From positions 124,001 to 188,000 of the forward strand of contig NZ_FOAS01000005.1 in assembly GCF_900109735.1 (NCBI RefSeq): 64,000 nt of DNA, written 5' to 3'. The notes beneath the pieces were generated by a model, which was not told the DNA's origin, made no database searches, and saw nothing but the letters and a program-made list of their open reading frames with translations. Made by a program: the position numbers and the translations under genes. Numbering within the stretch: position 1 is the first letter of the stretch; each line of letters begins with the position of its first letter. The stretch is from Atopomonas hussainii (GTDB lineage: Bacteria > Pseudomonadota > Gammaproteobacteria > Pseudomonadales > Pseudomonadaceae). This document shows, one piece after another, positions 44,841 through 51,795 of the stretch.

Positions 44841-45763
44841 GCAATCGGCTTCAGTTGAATATCACTACTGCTGCTTAGGCCCTTGGTCATCTCTAAACAC
44901 AAGCTCTGAAACTCGCGCATGCCGAGGGTTTGGTATTTCTGCTCGTGCCAGATGAAATAAAACTGCCGGTGCAGATCTAGCTCCGGGGTTTGCAGTGGCA
45001 CTAAGCTGCCGCGCCGAAAGGCATCGCGCAGCGCCAAGCGCGAGATGCAGCCAATGCCGAGGCCAGATTCCACTGCACGTTTGATCGCCTCGGTGTGTTC
45101 CAGCTCAAGGCGCACCCGCAGTTGTCGGCGATGCGGGCGCAGTGCGGCTTCAAATGCACGGCGGGTGCCGGAGCCAGCTTCACGCATGATCCACGCTTGC
45201 TCGGCCAAGTCGGCCATGCTGATGTTTTGCGCGCTGGCCAGTGGGTGGCTGGGGGCGCAGAACACACAGAGTTCGTCCTCAATCCACGGCTGCACATGAA
45301 TATCGCGTTCGCGGCATTCGCCTTCGATCAGGCCAATATCCAGCTCAAAATGCCGCACTTGCTCGATGATGGCAGCAGTGTTGTGCACATGCAGTTGCGC
45401 ATGGGCCTGCGGATGGCGCTGCAGAAACTCGCCAATCAGCAGGGTGGCCAAGTAGTTGCCGATGGTCAGCGTGGCGCCCACGCGTAACTCGCCAAAACCG
45501 GCTTGGCCTTTCAGTAACGCCTCGAAGTCGGCTGCTTGGTCGAGCAGGGCGGCGGCTTTGGGCAGCATTTCTTCACCCAGGCTACTGAGCTGCAAGCGCC
45601 GGCCAAGGCGGTCGAACAGTTGGCAGTCGAATTGTTTTTCCAGCTCAGCCAGCGCGCCACTGGCGGCCGACTGCGACATGGCAAGGTTTTCCGCCGCGCG
45701 TGACACGCTGCCGGTTTGCCCAGTGGCAACAAAAACTTGCAGCTGGCGCAGGGTGAAATGCAT
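44837..45763 (-). CDS. finR: LysR-family regulator FinR
   Basis: This 308-residue LysR regulator has the N-terminal winged helix (LRQLQVFVATGQTGSVSRAAENLAMSQSAASGALAELEKQF) and a periplasmic-binding-like effector domain. It is divergent from fpr, the arrangement in which FinR activates fpr under oxidative and iron stress in P. putida and P. aeruginosa. That context is the main basis for the symbol; the sequence alone fits a general CysB/CbbR-like LysR protein. The intergenic region has a TGATA-N15-TATCA dyad. Confidence 0.85.
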   Translation of the reverse strand: MHFTLRQLQVFVATGQTGSVSRAAENLAMSQSAASGALAELEKQFDCQLFDRLGRRLQLSSLGEEMLPKAAALLDQAADFEALLKGQAGFGELRVGATLTIGNYLATLLIGEFLQRHPQAHAQLHVHNTAAIIEQVRHFELDIGLIEGECRERDIHVQPWIEDELCVFCAPSHPLASAQNISMADLAEQAWIMREAGSGTRRAFEAALRPHRRQLRVRLELEHTEAIKRAVESGLGIGCISRLALRDAFRRGSLVPLQTPELDLHRQFYFIWHEQKYQTLGMREFQSLCLEMTKGLSSSSDIQLKPIA

Positions 45764-45781
45764 ATCGGCTAATCCGGTAAG

Positions 45782-45830
45782 TGATATTGAAAAAGACTGT
45801 TTATCAGATAAGGGCCGGGCTTTCTAGAAT
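45782..45830 (+). promoter_or_regulatory. Putative FinR site and fpr promoter
   Basis: TGATA (45782-45786) and TATCA (45802-45806) form an inverted repeat with a 15-nt spacer, the general form of a LysR-type binding site. TATCAG (45802-45807) is also 17 bp before TAGAAT (45825-45830), a likely -10 of fpr, so the right half of the dyad would cover the -35. Confidence 0.5.
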
Positions 45831-45859
45831 GGCTGCACTTAAGCCTAGGAGGACTTGCC

Positions 45860-46636
45860 GTGAGCAATCTGGCGATTGAACGTGTTTTGAGTGTGCATCA
45901 TTGGAACGACACCCTGTTCAGCTTCAAAACCACCCGCGACCCGGGCCTGCGTTTTGAGAATGGCCAGTTTGTGATGATCGGTCTTGAGGTGAATGGCCGC
46001 CCGTTAATGCGTGCCTACAGCATCGCCAGCCCGAACCACGAAGATCACCTCGAGTTCTTCAGCATTAAAGTACAAGACGGCCCGCTGACCTCGCGCTTGC
46101 AGCACTTAAAAGACGGTGACGAGTTGATCGTTAGCCGCAAACCCACCGGCACCTTAGTGTTGGATGACCTGCTGCCCGGCAAGCACTTGTACCTGCTCAG
46201 CACCGGTACAGGCTTGGCGCCGTTTATCAGCGTGATTCAAGACCCGGAAACCTACGAGCGCTACGAAAAAGTCATTCTGGTGCACGGCGTGCGGCAGGTG
46301 AACGAGCTGGCCTATGCCGACTTTATTAATGAGCACTTGCCGAAGAACGAATACTTTGGCGAGTTGGTGCGCGACAAGCTGATCTACTACCCGACGGTGA
46401 CGCGCGAGAAGTTCACCAACAATGGCCGTCTGACCGACCTCATGCGTTCAGGCAAGCTGTTTAAAGACATCGGCCTGCCGCCGCTGAACCCGGCCACCGA
46501 CCGCGCGATGATCTGCGGCAGCCCCAGCATGCTGGATGAAACCAGCAAGATGCTCGAGGAGTTCGGCCTGAAGATTTCCCCACGCATGGGCGAGCCGGCG
46601 GATTACGTAATTGAGCGCGCGTTTGTCGAGCGTTAA
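45860..46636 (+). CDS. fpr: Ferredoxin-NADP+ reductase
   Basis: Fpr is an FAD enzyme that moves electrons between NADPH and ferredoxin or flavodoxin, supporting iron release from bacterioferritin and the oxidative-stress response. At 258 residues it equals the P. aeruginosa enzyme. Motifs are the FAD-binding RAYSIASP, the GTGLAPF nucleotide-binding segment and the AMICGSPSML NADPH region. The C-terminus is ...YVIERAFVER. The start is a GTG at 45860 with AGGAGG upstream. A repeat element begins on the base after its stop. Confidence 0.96.
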   Translation: MSNLAIERVLSVHHWNDTLFSFKTTRDPGLRFENGQFVMIGLEVNGRPLMRAYSIASPNHEDHLEFFSIKVQDGPLTSRLQHLKDGDELIVSRKPTGTLVLDDLLPGKHLYLLSTGTGLAPFISVIQDPETYERYEKVILVHGVRQVNELAYADFINEHLPKNEYFGELVRDKLIYYPTVTREKFTNNGRLTDLMRSGKLFKDIGLPPLNPATDRAMICGSPSMLDETSKMLEEFGLKISPRMGEPADYVIERAFVER

Positions 46637-46776
46637 GGAAACGCTGATTTAATGCCTGTGCGATCCAATCACGGCGTTGTGCGGTGCTCGCAACCTTGCC
46701 TACCAGACGGTATGCCTCGGTCGCTGCGCGCGTACGCCTTGCGCTTGAATCGTTCGGCGATTAAATCAGAGCTTCC
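46637..46776. repeat. Dispersed TIR element, copy C
   Basis: This 140-bp element begins on the base after the fpr stop codon. Its ends are a near-perfect inverted repeat: GGAAACGCTGATTTAAT at the left and GGAAGCTCTGATTTAAT read inward from the right (15 of 17 identical). The interior matches copy B in the same orientation, including the GCGGTGCTC, GCCTACCAG...GGTATG and CGTACGCCTTGCGC modules. Confidence 0.85.
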
Positions 46777-46804
46777 AGGAAACAGGGATTAGACAAGCGC
46801 GTGC

Positions 46805-47047
46805 TTAGGATTCATCCGGATGCCGCGCTTGCGCCGCTAATTGGCGGCCAAATTGCGCGCCGTTTTCGGCCAGTTGCATGCGGTGGATGTACAGATTGAG
46901 CTGTTGCTCGGCGTCTTCGCGGGTATAGAAGGGGCCGAGCCAGCGGTTTTCGCGGGTGGCAAAAAAATATTCGCCGTCAACGCAACTTAGGCGCTGGCTG
47001 CGGTAATAGGTGCCGTGGTCATCGTCGCTCGACCTTCGACAGTACAT
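46805..47047 (-). CDS. Small hypothetical protein, DUF6316-like
   Basis: This 80-residue soluble protein has a central YRSQRLSCVDGEYFFATRENRWLGPFYTREDAEQQL, a compact beta-rich segment typical of DUF6316 proteins in pseudomonads as I remember them, and a helical C-terminal tail. The function is unknown. GGAG precedes the ATG at 47047 by 8 nt. It sits between the fpr-associated repeat and the arsenic operon terminator, and has its own leftward orientation. Confidence 0.65.
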   Translation of the reverse strand: MYCRRSSDDDHGTYYRSQRLSCVDGEYFFATRENRWLGPFYTREDAEQQLNLYIHRMQLAENGAQFGRQLAAQARHPDES

Positions 47048-47120
47048 GCCGTCAACTCCGTTCAGGCAAGAAAGCTTACTGTCAATCTAGCGCGCCTTTG
47101 ACTGGTTGAAAAATAAACAG

Positions 47121-47156
47121 TTCGACCGCTGGGTAGTTTTCTGCCGAGCGGTCGAA
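47121..47156 (-). terminator. Terminator of the arsenic operon
   Basis: TTCGACCGCT (47121-47130) pairs perfectly with AGCGGTCGAA (47147-47156), a 10-bp stem with a 16-nt loop, 20 bp beyond the end of the arsenite transporter gene. On the leftward strand the stem is followed by CTGTTTATTTTTC, a T-rich tract. Confidence 0.75.
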
Positions 47157-47176
47157 TGTTATTGGCTGCTTGGGTT

Positions 47177-48214
47177 TTATTGTTCGGGAAACCAGTGCCG
47201 CGTGCGGTTAGCAAAGGCGCACAGCGAGAGCATCACCGGTACTTCAACCAGCACGCCCACCACAGTCGCCAGCGCTGCACCAGAGTGCAGGCCAAACAGA
47301 CCGATGGCGACGGCGACGGCCAGCTCAAAGAAGTTACTGGTGCCGATCATGCACGCCGGTGCGCTGATGCGGTGTGGCAATTTCCACCACTTGGCCCACG
47401 CATAGCCGATGGCAAAGATGCCGTAGGTTTGTAGCAGCAGCGGAATGGCGATCAGCACGATCACTCCGGGCTGGGCCAGAATGGTCGGCGCTTGTAGGGC
47501 GAAGAGAATCACCACAGTGGCGAGTAGGCCAATGATCGACATGGGCTTAATACGCGCCAGAAAGTGTGCGTAGCTGGCTTCGCCACGTTTTAGCAGCCAA
47601 CGACGCAGCGCCATGCCAGCCAGCAGCGGCAGCACCACATACAGCACCACGGAGAGCAGCAGGGTGCTCCACGGCACGCTGACTTCCGTCACGCCTAGCA
47701 GTAGGGCGGCCAAAGGGGCAAACGCCACCACCATGATCAGGTCGTTAATCGACACTTGCACCAGGGTGTAGGCGGCATCGCCGCGGGTTAGCTGGCTCCA
47801 GACAAACACCATAGCAGTGCAGGGCGCGACGCCGAGCAGAATCATCCCGGCGATGTATTCCTGCGCGCTTTGTGCATCCACCCAACCGGCGAACAGCACC
47901 TCGAAGAACAGCACCGCCAACGCAGCCATGCTGAAGGGTTTGATCAGCCAGTTGATGATGAGGGTGAGCACTAAACCGCGCGGCTCGCGGCCAACGGCTT
48001 TGATGGCGGCAAAGTCGATTTGCACCATCATCGGCAGAATCATCAGCCAGATCAGCACAGCCACTGGCAAGTTGACCGAGGCAACCTCTAGCGCGGCGAC
48101 TTGCTCAAACAGGGCCGGTGCGAAGTGACCCAGGCTTAACCCGGCAACAATGCACAGCGCTACCCAGACACTTAAATAGCGCTCGAAAATACCTAAAGGA
48201 CTGCTCTGACTCAC
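47177..48214 (-). CDS. arsB: Arsenite efflux permease, ACR3 family
   Basis: The 345-residue protein has ten hydrophobic segments of the ACR3/BASS fold. Segments such as [18 protein letters not shown], which holds the conserved cysteine, and [39 protein letters not shown] are characteristic of ACR3 arsenite transporters, not of the unrelated ArsB proteins; 'arsB' is used here only in the common genome-annotation sense. It exports arsenite driven by the proton-motive force. The GTG start at 48214 overlaps the arsC stop by 4 nt. Confidence 0.93.
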   Translation of the reverse strand: MSQSSPLGIFERYLSVWVALCIVAGLSLGHFAPALFEQVAALEVASVNLPVAVLIWLMILPMMVQIDFAAIKAVGREPRGLVLTLIINWLIKPFSMAALAVLFFEVLFAGWVDAQSAQEYIAGMILLGVAPCTAMVFVWSQLTRGDAAYTLVQVSINDLIMVVAFAPLAALLLGVTEVSVPWSTLLLSVVLYVVLPLLAGMALRRWLLKRGEASYAHFLARIKPMSIIGLLATVVILFALQAPTILAQPGVIVLIAIPLLLQTYGIFAIGYAWAKWWKLPHRISAPACMIGTSNFFELAVAVAIGLFGLHSGAALATVVGVLVEVPVMLSLCAFANRTRHWFPEQ

Positions 48215-48690
48215 GGTGTGCTGGCTCCAATCTCATTCAGCGCGGCGCGTAGGTCTGCATCGCTGAGGGTTTCAATCGGCAGCGCCAGCAAACGCTCGAT
48301 GCGCGCGGTGAGTTGCTCAAAGGTCGTCTCAAAGGCGGCGTTAATCTGCGCTTCGCTACCGCTGACATGCGCCGGGTCGGGAATGCCCCAGTGGCCTTTA
48401 ACCGCCCGGCCGGGGTACAGCGGGCAGATTTCACCAGCGGCGTTGTCGCACACGGTAATCACCAGATCAAAGGCCTGCTCACCGAAGCTGTCCCAAGTTT
48501 TGCTGTGAAACTCGGCGGTGCTTAGGCCGTGGCGTTCTAGCACGGCAATGGCGCCGGGGTTCACTTGGCCGGTGGGCTGGCTGCCGGCGCTAAAGCCGCG
48601 CAGGCGGCCTTGGCCTAAGTGGTTAATCAGCGCTTCGCCGATGATTGAGCGGCACGAGTTACCGGTGCACAGAATCAGTACGTTAAGCAT
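48211..48690 (-). CDS. arsC: Arsenate reductase, low-molecular-weight phosphatase type
   Basis: The 159-residue protein begins with the phosphatase P-loop [15 protein letters not shown], with nucleophile Cys8 and the CX5R arginine at 14, and has the catalytic DPAH segment ([10 protein letters not shown]). It reduces arsenate to arsenite, the substrate of the efflux pump encoded next. Most of the thioredoxin-coupled type keep two further cysteines; here Cys80 and Cys89 ([12 protein letters not shown]) could serve that role. AAGGAG precedes the ATG. Confidence 0.92.
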   Translation of the reverse strand: MLNVLILCTGNSCRSIIGEALINHLGQGRLRGFSAGSQPTGQVNPGAIAVLERHGLSTAEFHSKTWDSFGEQAFDLVITVCDNAAGEICPLYPGRAVKGHWGIPDPAHVSGSEAQINAAFETTFEQLTARIERLLALPIETLSDADLRAALNEIGASTP

Positions 48691-48700
48691 GGCAGGCTCC

Positions 48701-49204
48701 TTAACAGCAGCCGCTGCTGGGTGTGCAGCGCGGCTTGGCGATAACGGGCTTAGCGGCGCCTGACTTGGCAGCAGGCTTGGATACTTTAGGTGCGCAACAG
48801 GCGCTTTCGGATGGGGTTGCTGCTTCCGGCTGGCCGTTAAAGGTGGGCACTTCGTTCAGCGAGTGGAACTGCTCCCACGGGATACCAGCCGGGTCGACCG
48901 TCCAATATTTGTTGGACTCCATGTAGCAGCAGGCACCGCTTTCGGGCTGCACGGGGTTGCCGGCGGCTAGGGCGCGTTGTTCCAGTTCGGCTAGCTCGTC
49001 GCTGTTTTCTGCCTGAATGCCTAAGTGGTCGAGGCCCGGTTTGTTGCTGCGGGTCGAGATGGCAAAGTTGACGCGCGGGTCGTCGAGCATCCACTTGGCG
49101 TAGTCGTTTTTCACCACGCTCGGCTCGCTGGCAAACAGTTGGTTATAAAAGCTAATCGCCGGGGCAAGCTCGGCAACGGATACATGAATGTGCAGACGTT
49201 TCAT
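48701..49204 (-). CDS. arsI: ArsI/CadI family vicinal-oxygen-chelate protein (C-As lyase type)
   Basis: ArsI is a Fe2+-dependent dioxygenase that splits the carbon-arsenic bond of methylarsenite and aromatic arsenicals; CadI is a related protein. The 167-residue protein has the VOC fold with candidate metal ligands His5/His7 and His60, and the vicinal cysteine pair Cys92-Cys93 in GACCYMES that binds trivalent arsenicals. A further Ala/Lys/Pro-rich tail from ~130 carries ESACCAP and ends SSGCC, two more Cys pairs that could hold metal. It lies between arsR and arsC. Confidence 0.88.
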   Translation of the reverse strand: MKRLHIHVSVAELAPAISFYNQLFASEPSVVKNDYAKWMLDDPRVNFAISTRSNKPGLDHLGIQAENSDELAELEQRALAAGNPVQPESGACCYMESNKYWTVDPAGIPWEQFHSLNEVPTFNGQPEAATPSESACCAPKVSKPAAKSGAAKPVIAKPRCTPSSGCC

Positions 49205-49225
49205 GGTGTGGGCCTCTTGTTAGGG

Positions 49226-49362
49226 AAGCGCTGATTAAATCGTCGAACGGCTCAAGCACGAGGCGTACGGAGCGCAGCAACCGAGGCATACCGTGTGGTA
49301 GGCGAGGTTGTGAGCACCGCACAACGCTGTGATTGTGCCGTGCAGGCATTAAATCAGTGCTT
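49226..49362. repeat. Dispersed TIR element, copy D
   Basis: This ~137-bp element lies between arsI and arsR. Its ends are inverted repeats: AAGCGCTGATTAAAT at the left and AAGCACTGATTTAAT read inward from the right. The interior aligns with copy A in the same orientation. Its right end is 2 nt from the arsR stop codon (TAA, 49365-49367 on the leftward strand), so it sits directly after arsR within the operon. A short open frame inside is not coding. Confidence 0.85.
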
Positions 49363-49364
49363 AC

Positions 49365-49673
49365 TTAGCAGCAGTCGCGGCTGCGTTGAAGTTCTGGGTA
49401 ATGACTGGGCAATTCGCGTAAACACACGCTAAGAATGTCGCGCACCCAGTCGGGCAAGTCGGGGTTTATGCGGTAGTACACCCATTGGCCTTGGCGGCGG
49501 TCGAGCACCAGCTCGCAACTGCGCAGCAGGGCCAAGTGGCGGGAGATTTTCGGCTGGGCGAGATCAAGCGCACTGGTTAAGTCGCATACGCAAATTTCTG
49601 CCTCGCCCATCAACAGCAGGCAGCGCAGGCGGGTTTCGTCGCTTAAGGCTTTAAACAGCTCGGTGGCTTGCAT
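49365..49673 (-). CDS. arsR: Arsenic-responsive repressor ArsR
   Basis: The 102-residue winged-helix protein is an ArsR/SmtB repressor. It has the As(III)-binding motif EICVCDL (Cys28, Cys30) at the start of the recognition region, and the DNA-binding segment QPKISRHLALLRSCELVLDRRQGQWVYYRI. It ends with a pair of cysteines (SRDCC). It is the first gene of the operon arsR-arsI-arsC-arsB and would repress it until arsenite binds. A probable operator lies just upstream of its start. Confidence 0.94.
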   Translation of the reverse strand: MQATELFKALSDETRLRCLLLMGEAEICVCDLTSALDLAQPKISRHLALLRSCELVLDRRQGQWVYYRINPDLPDWVRDILSVCLRELPSHYPELQRSRDCC

Positions 49674-49676
49674 GGG

Positions 49677-49728
49677 ATATCTGCTATATCGAATGTGCGA
49701 AGAATCGTATATGCGTTTTTGCAGATAT
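49677..49728 (-). promoter_or_regulatory. Putative ArsR operator
   Basis: ATATGCGTTTTTG (49709-49721) matches the core of the E. coli ars operator as I remember it (CATATGCGTTTTTGG). ATATCTGC (49677-49684) and GCAGATAT (49721-49728) form a perfect inverted repeat across 36 bp. The segment begins 4 bp before the arsR start codon and extends toward the divergent chemoreceptor gene. Confidence 0.6.
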
Positions 49729-49815
49729 TCAAGCCGGCATTTTTTCTGCGGCCAACTATGCTGTTAGACATTGAAGGCAGGTGCGCTGCCTTCACGTCTT
49801 TTGCGAGGTCATGCC

Positions 49816-51450
49816 ATGTTCGCGGTGCTTGCCAACTTAAGCTTTCGTTGGAAGATTGCTTTGCCCATTGCCTTGCTGGCCCTGGTGTTGGCCATTGTGG
49901 CTATCAGCGGTATTCGAGGGGTTAATTCGGTAGCCAGCCATGGCGCTGAGTTGGGCCTTAAGGATATGCCCGGTGCCGTGCTGATCTTGGAGGCCGACCG
50001 CGATATGTATCAGGCCTTTTTGGCCGAGCGCAGTTTGATCTTGGCTACCGACCCGCAGATTCAAGAGGCGATCCGTGGCGAAAGCCGCGAGAACCTTGAT
50101 CAAGCCCGTGATCGGGTGAAACAAGCGGAAGAAGTGCTGGCAAACCCGGCACTTAAACAAGAGTTCCAGCGCTTTCAGCAACAGTTACAAACCTGGCGTG
50201 GCGTGACTGAGAGCATTCTGGCCATGGCTGGTAAAGACCCCGCACAGGCCCAACAGATGACCATGACGCAGGGCTACGACAGCTTTAAAGCCGCGCGCGA
50301 TACGCTGGATAAAATCGGCACGCAAGTGTCGGATGCCGCACGCAAGTCCGCCATTGAAGTGGGCGAGGAGGCCGCCGCAGTGGCTTGGTCGCAAACCATT
50401 ACCTTGCTGGTGGGCTTAGTGTTCTGCGTGGTGCTGGTGGTGGGCTTTCCGCGTTTGCTCACCCAGCGTATGCATGCCTTGGTCGAGCGGGTGGAAAACA
50501 TCGCCAGTGGCGAGGGCGACTTAACCGTGCGTGTCGATGCCAGCGGCAAAGATGAACTGGCGCGTCTGGGCAGCGCCATGAACCGCTTCTTAGATTCGCT
50601 ACAGGGTCTGATTAGCCAGATCAGCGCGACCACCCGCGATGTCGCCGGGGCTACCGATCAGCTGGTGGCCATGGCGGGCGATAACAGCCGCTTAATTGCC
50701 GACAGTCATATGTCGGTCGATCAAGTCAGCACCGCCGCCACACAGATGAGCAGCGCTATTCATGAGGTATCGCGCAATGCGCAAGCGGCGGCTGACACCG
50801 CCACCGTGGCCGAGCAAAAAACCCAAGCTGGTGGCCGCGTGGTGAGCGATACCATGACCGCTTTAGGGGAACTCGCGCGCGAGGTGGCCGGCGCCTCAGA
50901 AGCCATCGGTGAGCTGGAGAAAGAAACCAACAGCATTGGCGCCGTGTTGGCAGTGATTAAAGGCATCGCCGAGCAAACCAACTTGCTGGCTTTGAACGCA
51001 GCCATTGAAGCGGCGCGGGCCGGTGAGCAAGGTCGCGGCTTTGCCGTGGTGGCCGATGAGGTGCGCGCCTTGGCCGCGCGCACGCAAGAGTCGACCAAAG
51101 ACATTCAAACCATGATCGAGCGCTTGCAGTTGGGGGCGCGCAATGCGGTGCAAGTGATGCAGGCAGGCTCCAGCCGGGCAGAGGCCAGCGTTAAACAGGC
51201 CGGTCAAGCGGAGCAGGTGCTTGGTGAAGCGATTGTCGCCGTCAACGGCATTAACGAGCGCGCCGCACAAATCGCCACCGCCTGCGAAGAGCAAAGTAGC
51301 GTGACTGAAGAAATCGCCCGAAACATCACTGATGTGCGCGATATGTCCGACCGCAGCGCGCAAACCTCCGCGCAAGCCACCGAAGCCTGCCAGCGCTTGG
51401 CAAAAATGGCCGACGACCTAGAACGCCAGATCGCCCGCTTTAAGGTGTAA
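49816..51450 (+). CDS. Methyl-accepting chemotaxis protein
   Basis: The 544-residue chemoreceptor has membrane helices at ~10-31 and ~196-216, a helical periplasmic domain between them with the four-helix-bundle look (few prolines, heptad patterns), a HAMP domain (~217-270) and a cytoplasmic signalling rod. The kinase-binding hairpin [35 protein letters not shown] is intact. I chose the ATG at 49816, with GAGG 7 nt upstream; a longer frame starts at 49771 without a good site. The ligand is unknown. It is divergent from arsR, with no direct evidence that arsenic is involved. Confidence 0.92.
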   Translation: MFAVLANLSFRWKIALPIALLALVLAIVAISGIRGVNSVASHGAELGLKDMPGAVLILEADRDMYQAFLAERSLILATDPQIQEAIRGESRENLDQARDRVKQAEEVLANPALKQEFQRFQQQLQTWRGVTESILAMAGKDPAQAQQMTMTQGYDSFKAARDTLDKIGTQVSDAARKSAIEVGEEAAAVAWSQTITLLVGLVFCVVLVVGFPRLLTQRMHALVERVENIASGEGDLTVRVDASGKDELARLGSAMNRFLDSLQGLISQISATTRDVAGATDQLVAMAGDNSRLIADSHMSVDQVSTAATQMSSAIHEVSRNAQAAADTATVAEQKTQAGGRVVSDTMTALGELAREVAGASEAIGELEKETNSIGAVLAVIKGIAEQTNLLALNAAIEAARAGEQGRGFAVVADEVRALAARTQESTKDIQTMIERLQLGARNAVQVMQAGSSRAEASVKQAGQAEQVLGEAIVAVNGINERAAQIATACEEQSSVTEEIARNITDVRDMSDRSAQTSAQATEACQRLAKMADDLERQIARFKV

Positions 51451-51455
51451 GCGAG

Positions 51456-51480
51456 CAGCGCGGCCTGCGCTTTCGCGCTG
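51456..51480 (+). terminator. Possible terminator after the chemoreceptor gene
   Basis: CAGCGCG (51456-51462) pairs with CGCGCTG (51474-51480) around an 11-nt loop, 6 bp beyond the stop codon, and GGCTTTGGTTGTCTTTG follows. The T tract is broken, so efficiency is uncertain. Confidence 0.4.
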
Positions 51481-51488
51481 GGCTTTGG

Positions 51489-51516
51489 TTGTCTTTGCCT
51501 TACAAATCAGTACAAT
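51489..51516 (+). promoter_or_regulatory. Probable promoter of the 4.5S RNA gene
   Basis: TTGTCT (51489-51494) and TACAAT (51511-51516) are separated by 16 bp, a fair sigma-70 promoter. The start would be near 51523. The 5' leader then contains a perfect 9-bp hairpin, CTGACGGCC/GGCCGTCAG (51525-51549), just before the mature RNA. Confidence 0.55.
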
Positions 51517-51557
51517 GCCCCACACCTGACGGCCCCCAGTGGCCGTCAGTGCTTTGT

Positions 51558-51667
51558 GGTGGCCCTGCCGGTCCCCCCGCAATGATTACCCGTTAACCTG
51601 GTCAGGTCCGGAAGGAAGCAGCCACAGCGGGAACATCGTGTGCCGGGGTGTGGCTGGTGGGGACACC
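51558..51667 (+). ncRNA. ffs: Signal recognition particle 4.5S RNA
   Basis: The conserved domain IV core, GGTCAGGTCCGGAAGGAAGC followed by AGCC, is present at 51601-51624, including the GGAA tetraloop that contacts Ffh. The flanks pair over the length: GGTGGCCCTGCCGGTCCCC at the 5' end with CCGGGGTGTGGCTGGTGGG at the 3' end. The ends given are where the terminal stem closes (GGTG with CACC). Total length of 110 nt suits a bacterial 4.5S RNA. It precedes dnaX. Confidence 0.95.
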
Positions 51668-51795
51668 TCCATCTTCTTCTCTCCCTTCATATCTCTTGCG
51701 AATCGCGCTGAATGCTGTGTGCGGCACATGGCAGCGGATGCATTTTGGCGGTGGCTTGGTTACAGTACCGGCTGATTCAATAAGGTCAGGTTTCC

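Noticed and set aside
49365-51450. Chemoreceptor as an arsenic sensor because it is next to arsR
   Set aside because: They are only divergent neighbours; the receptor's periplasmic domain shows no cysteine pairs or other arsenic-binding signs.
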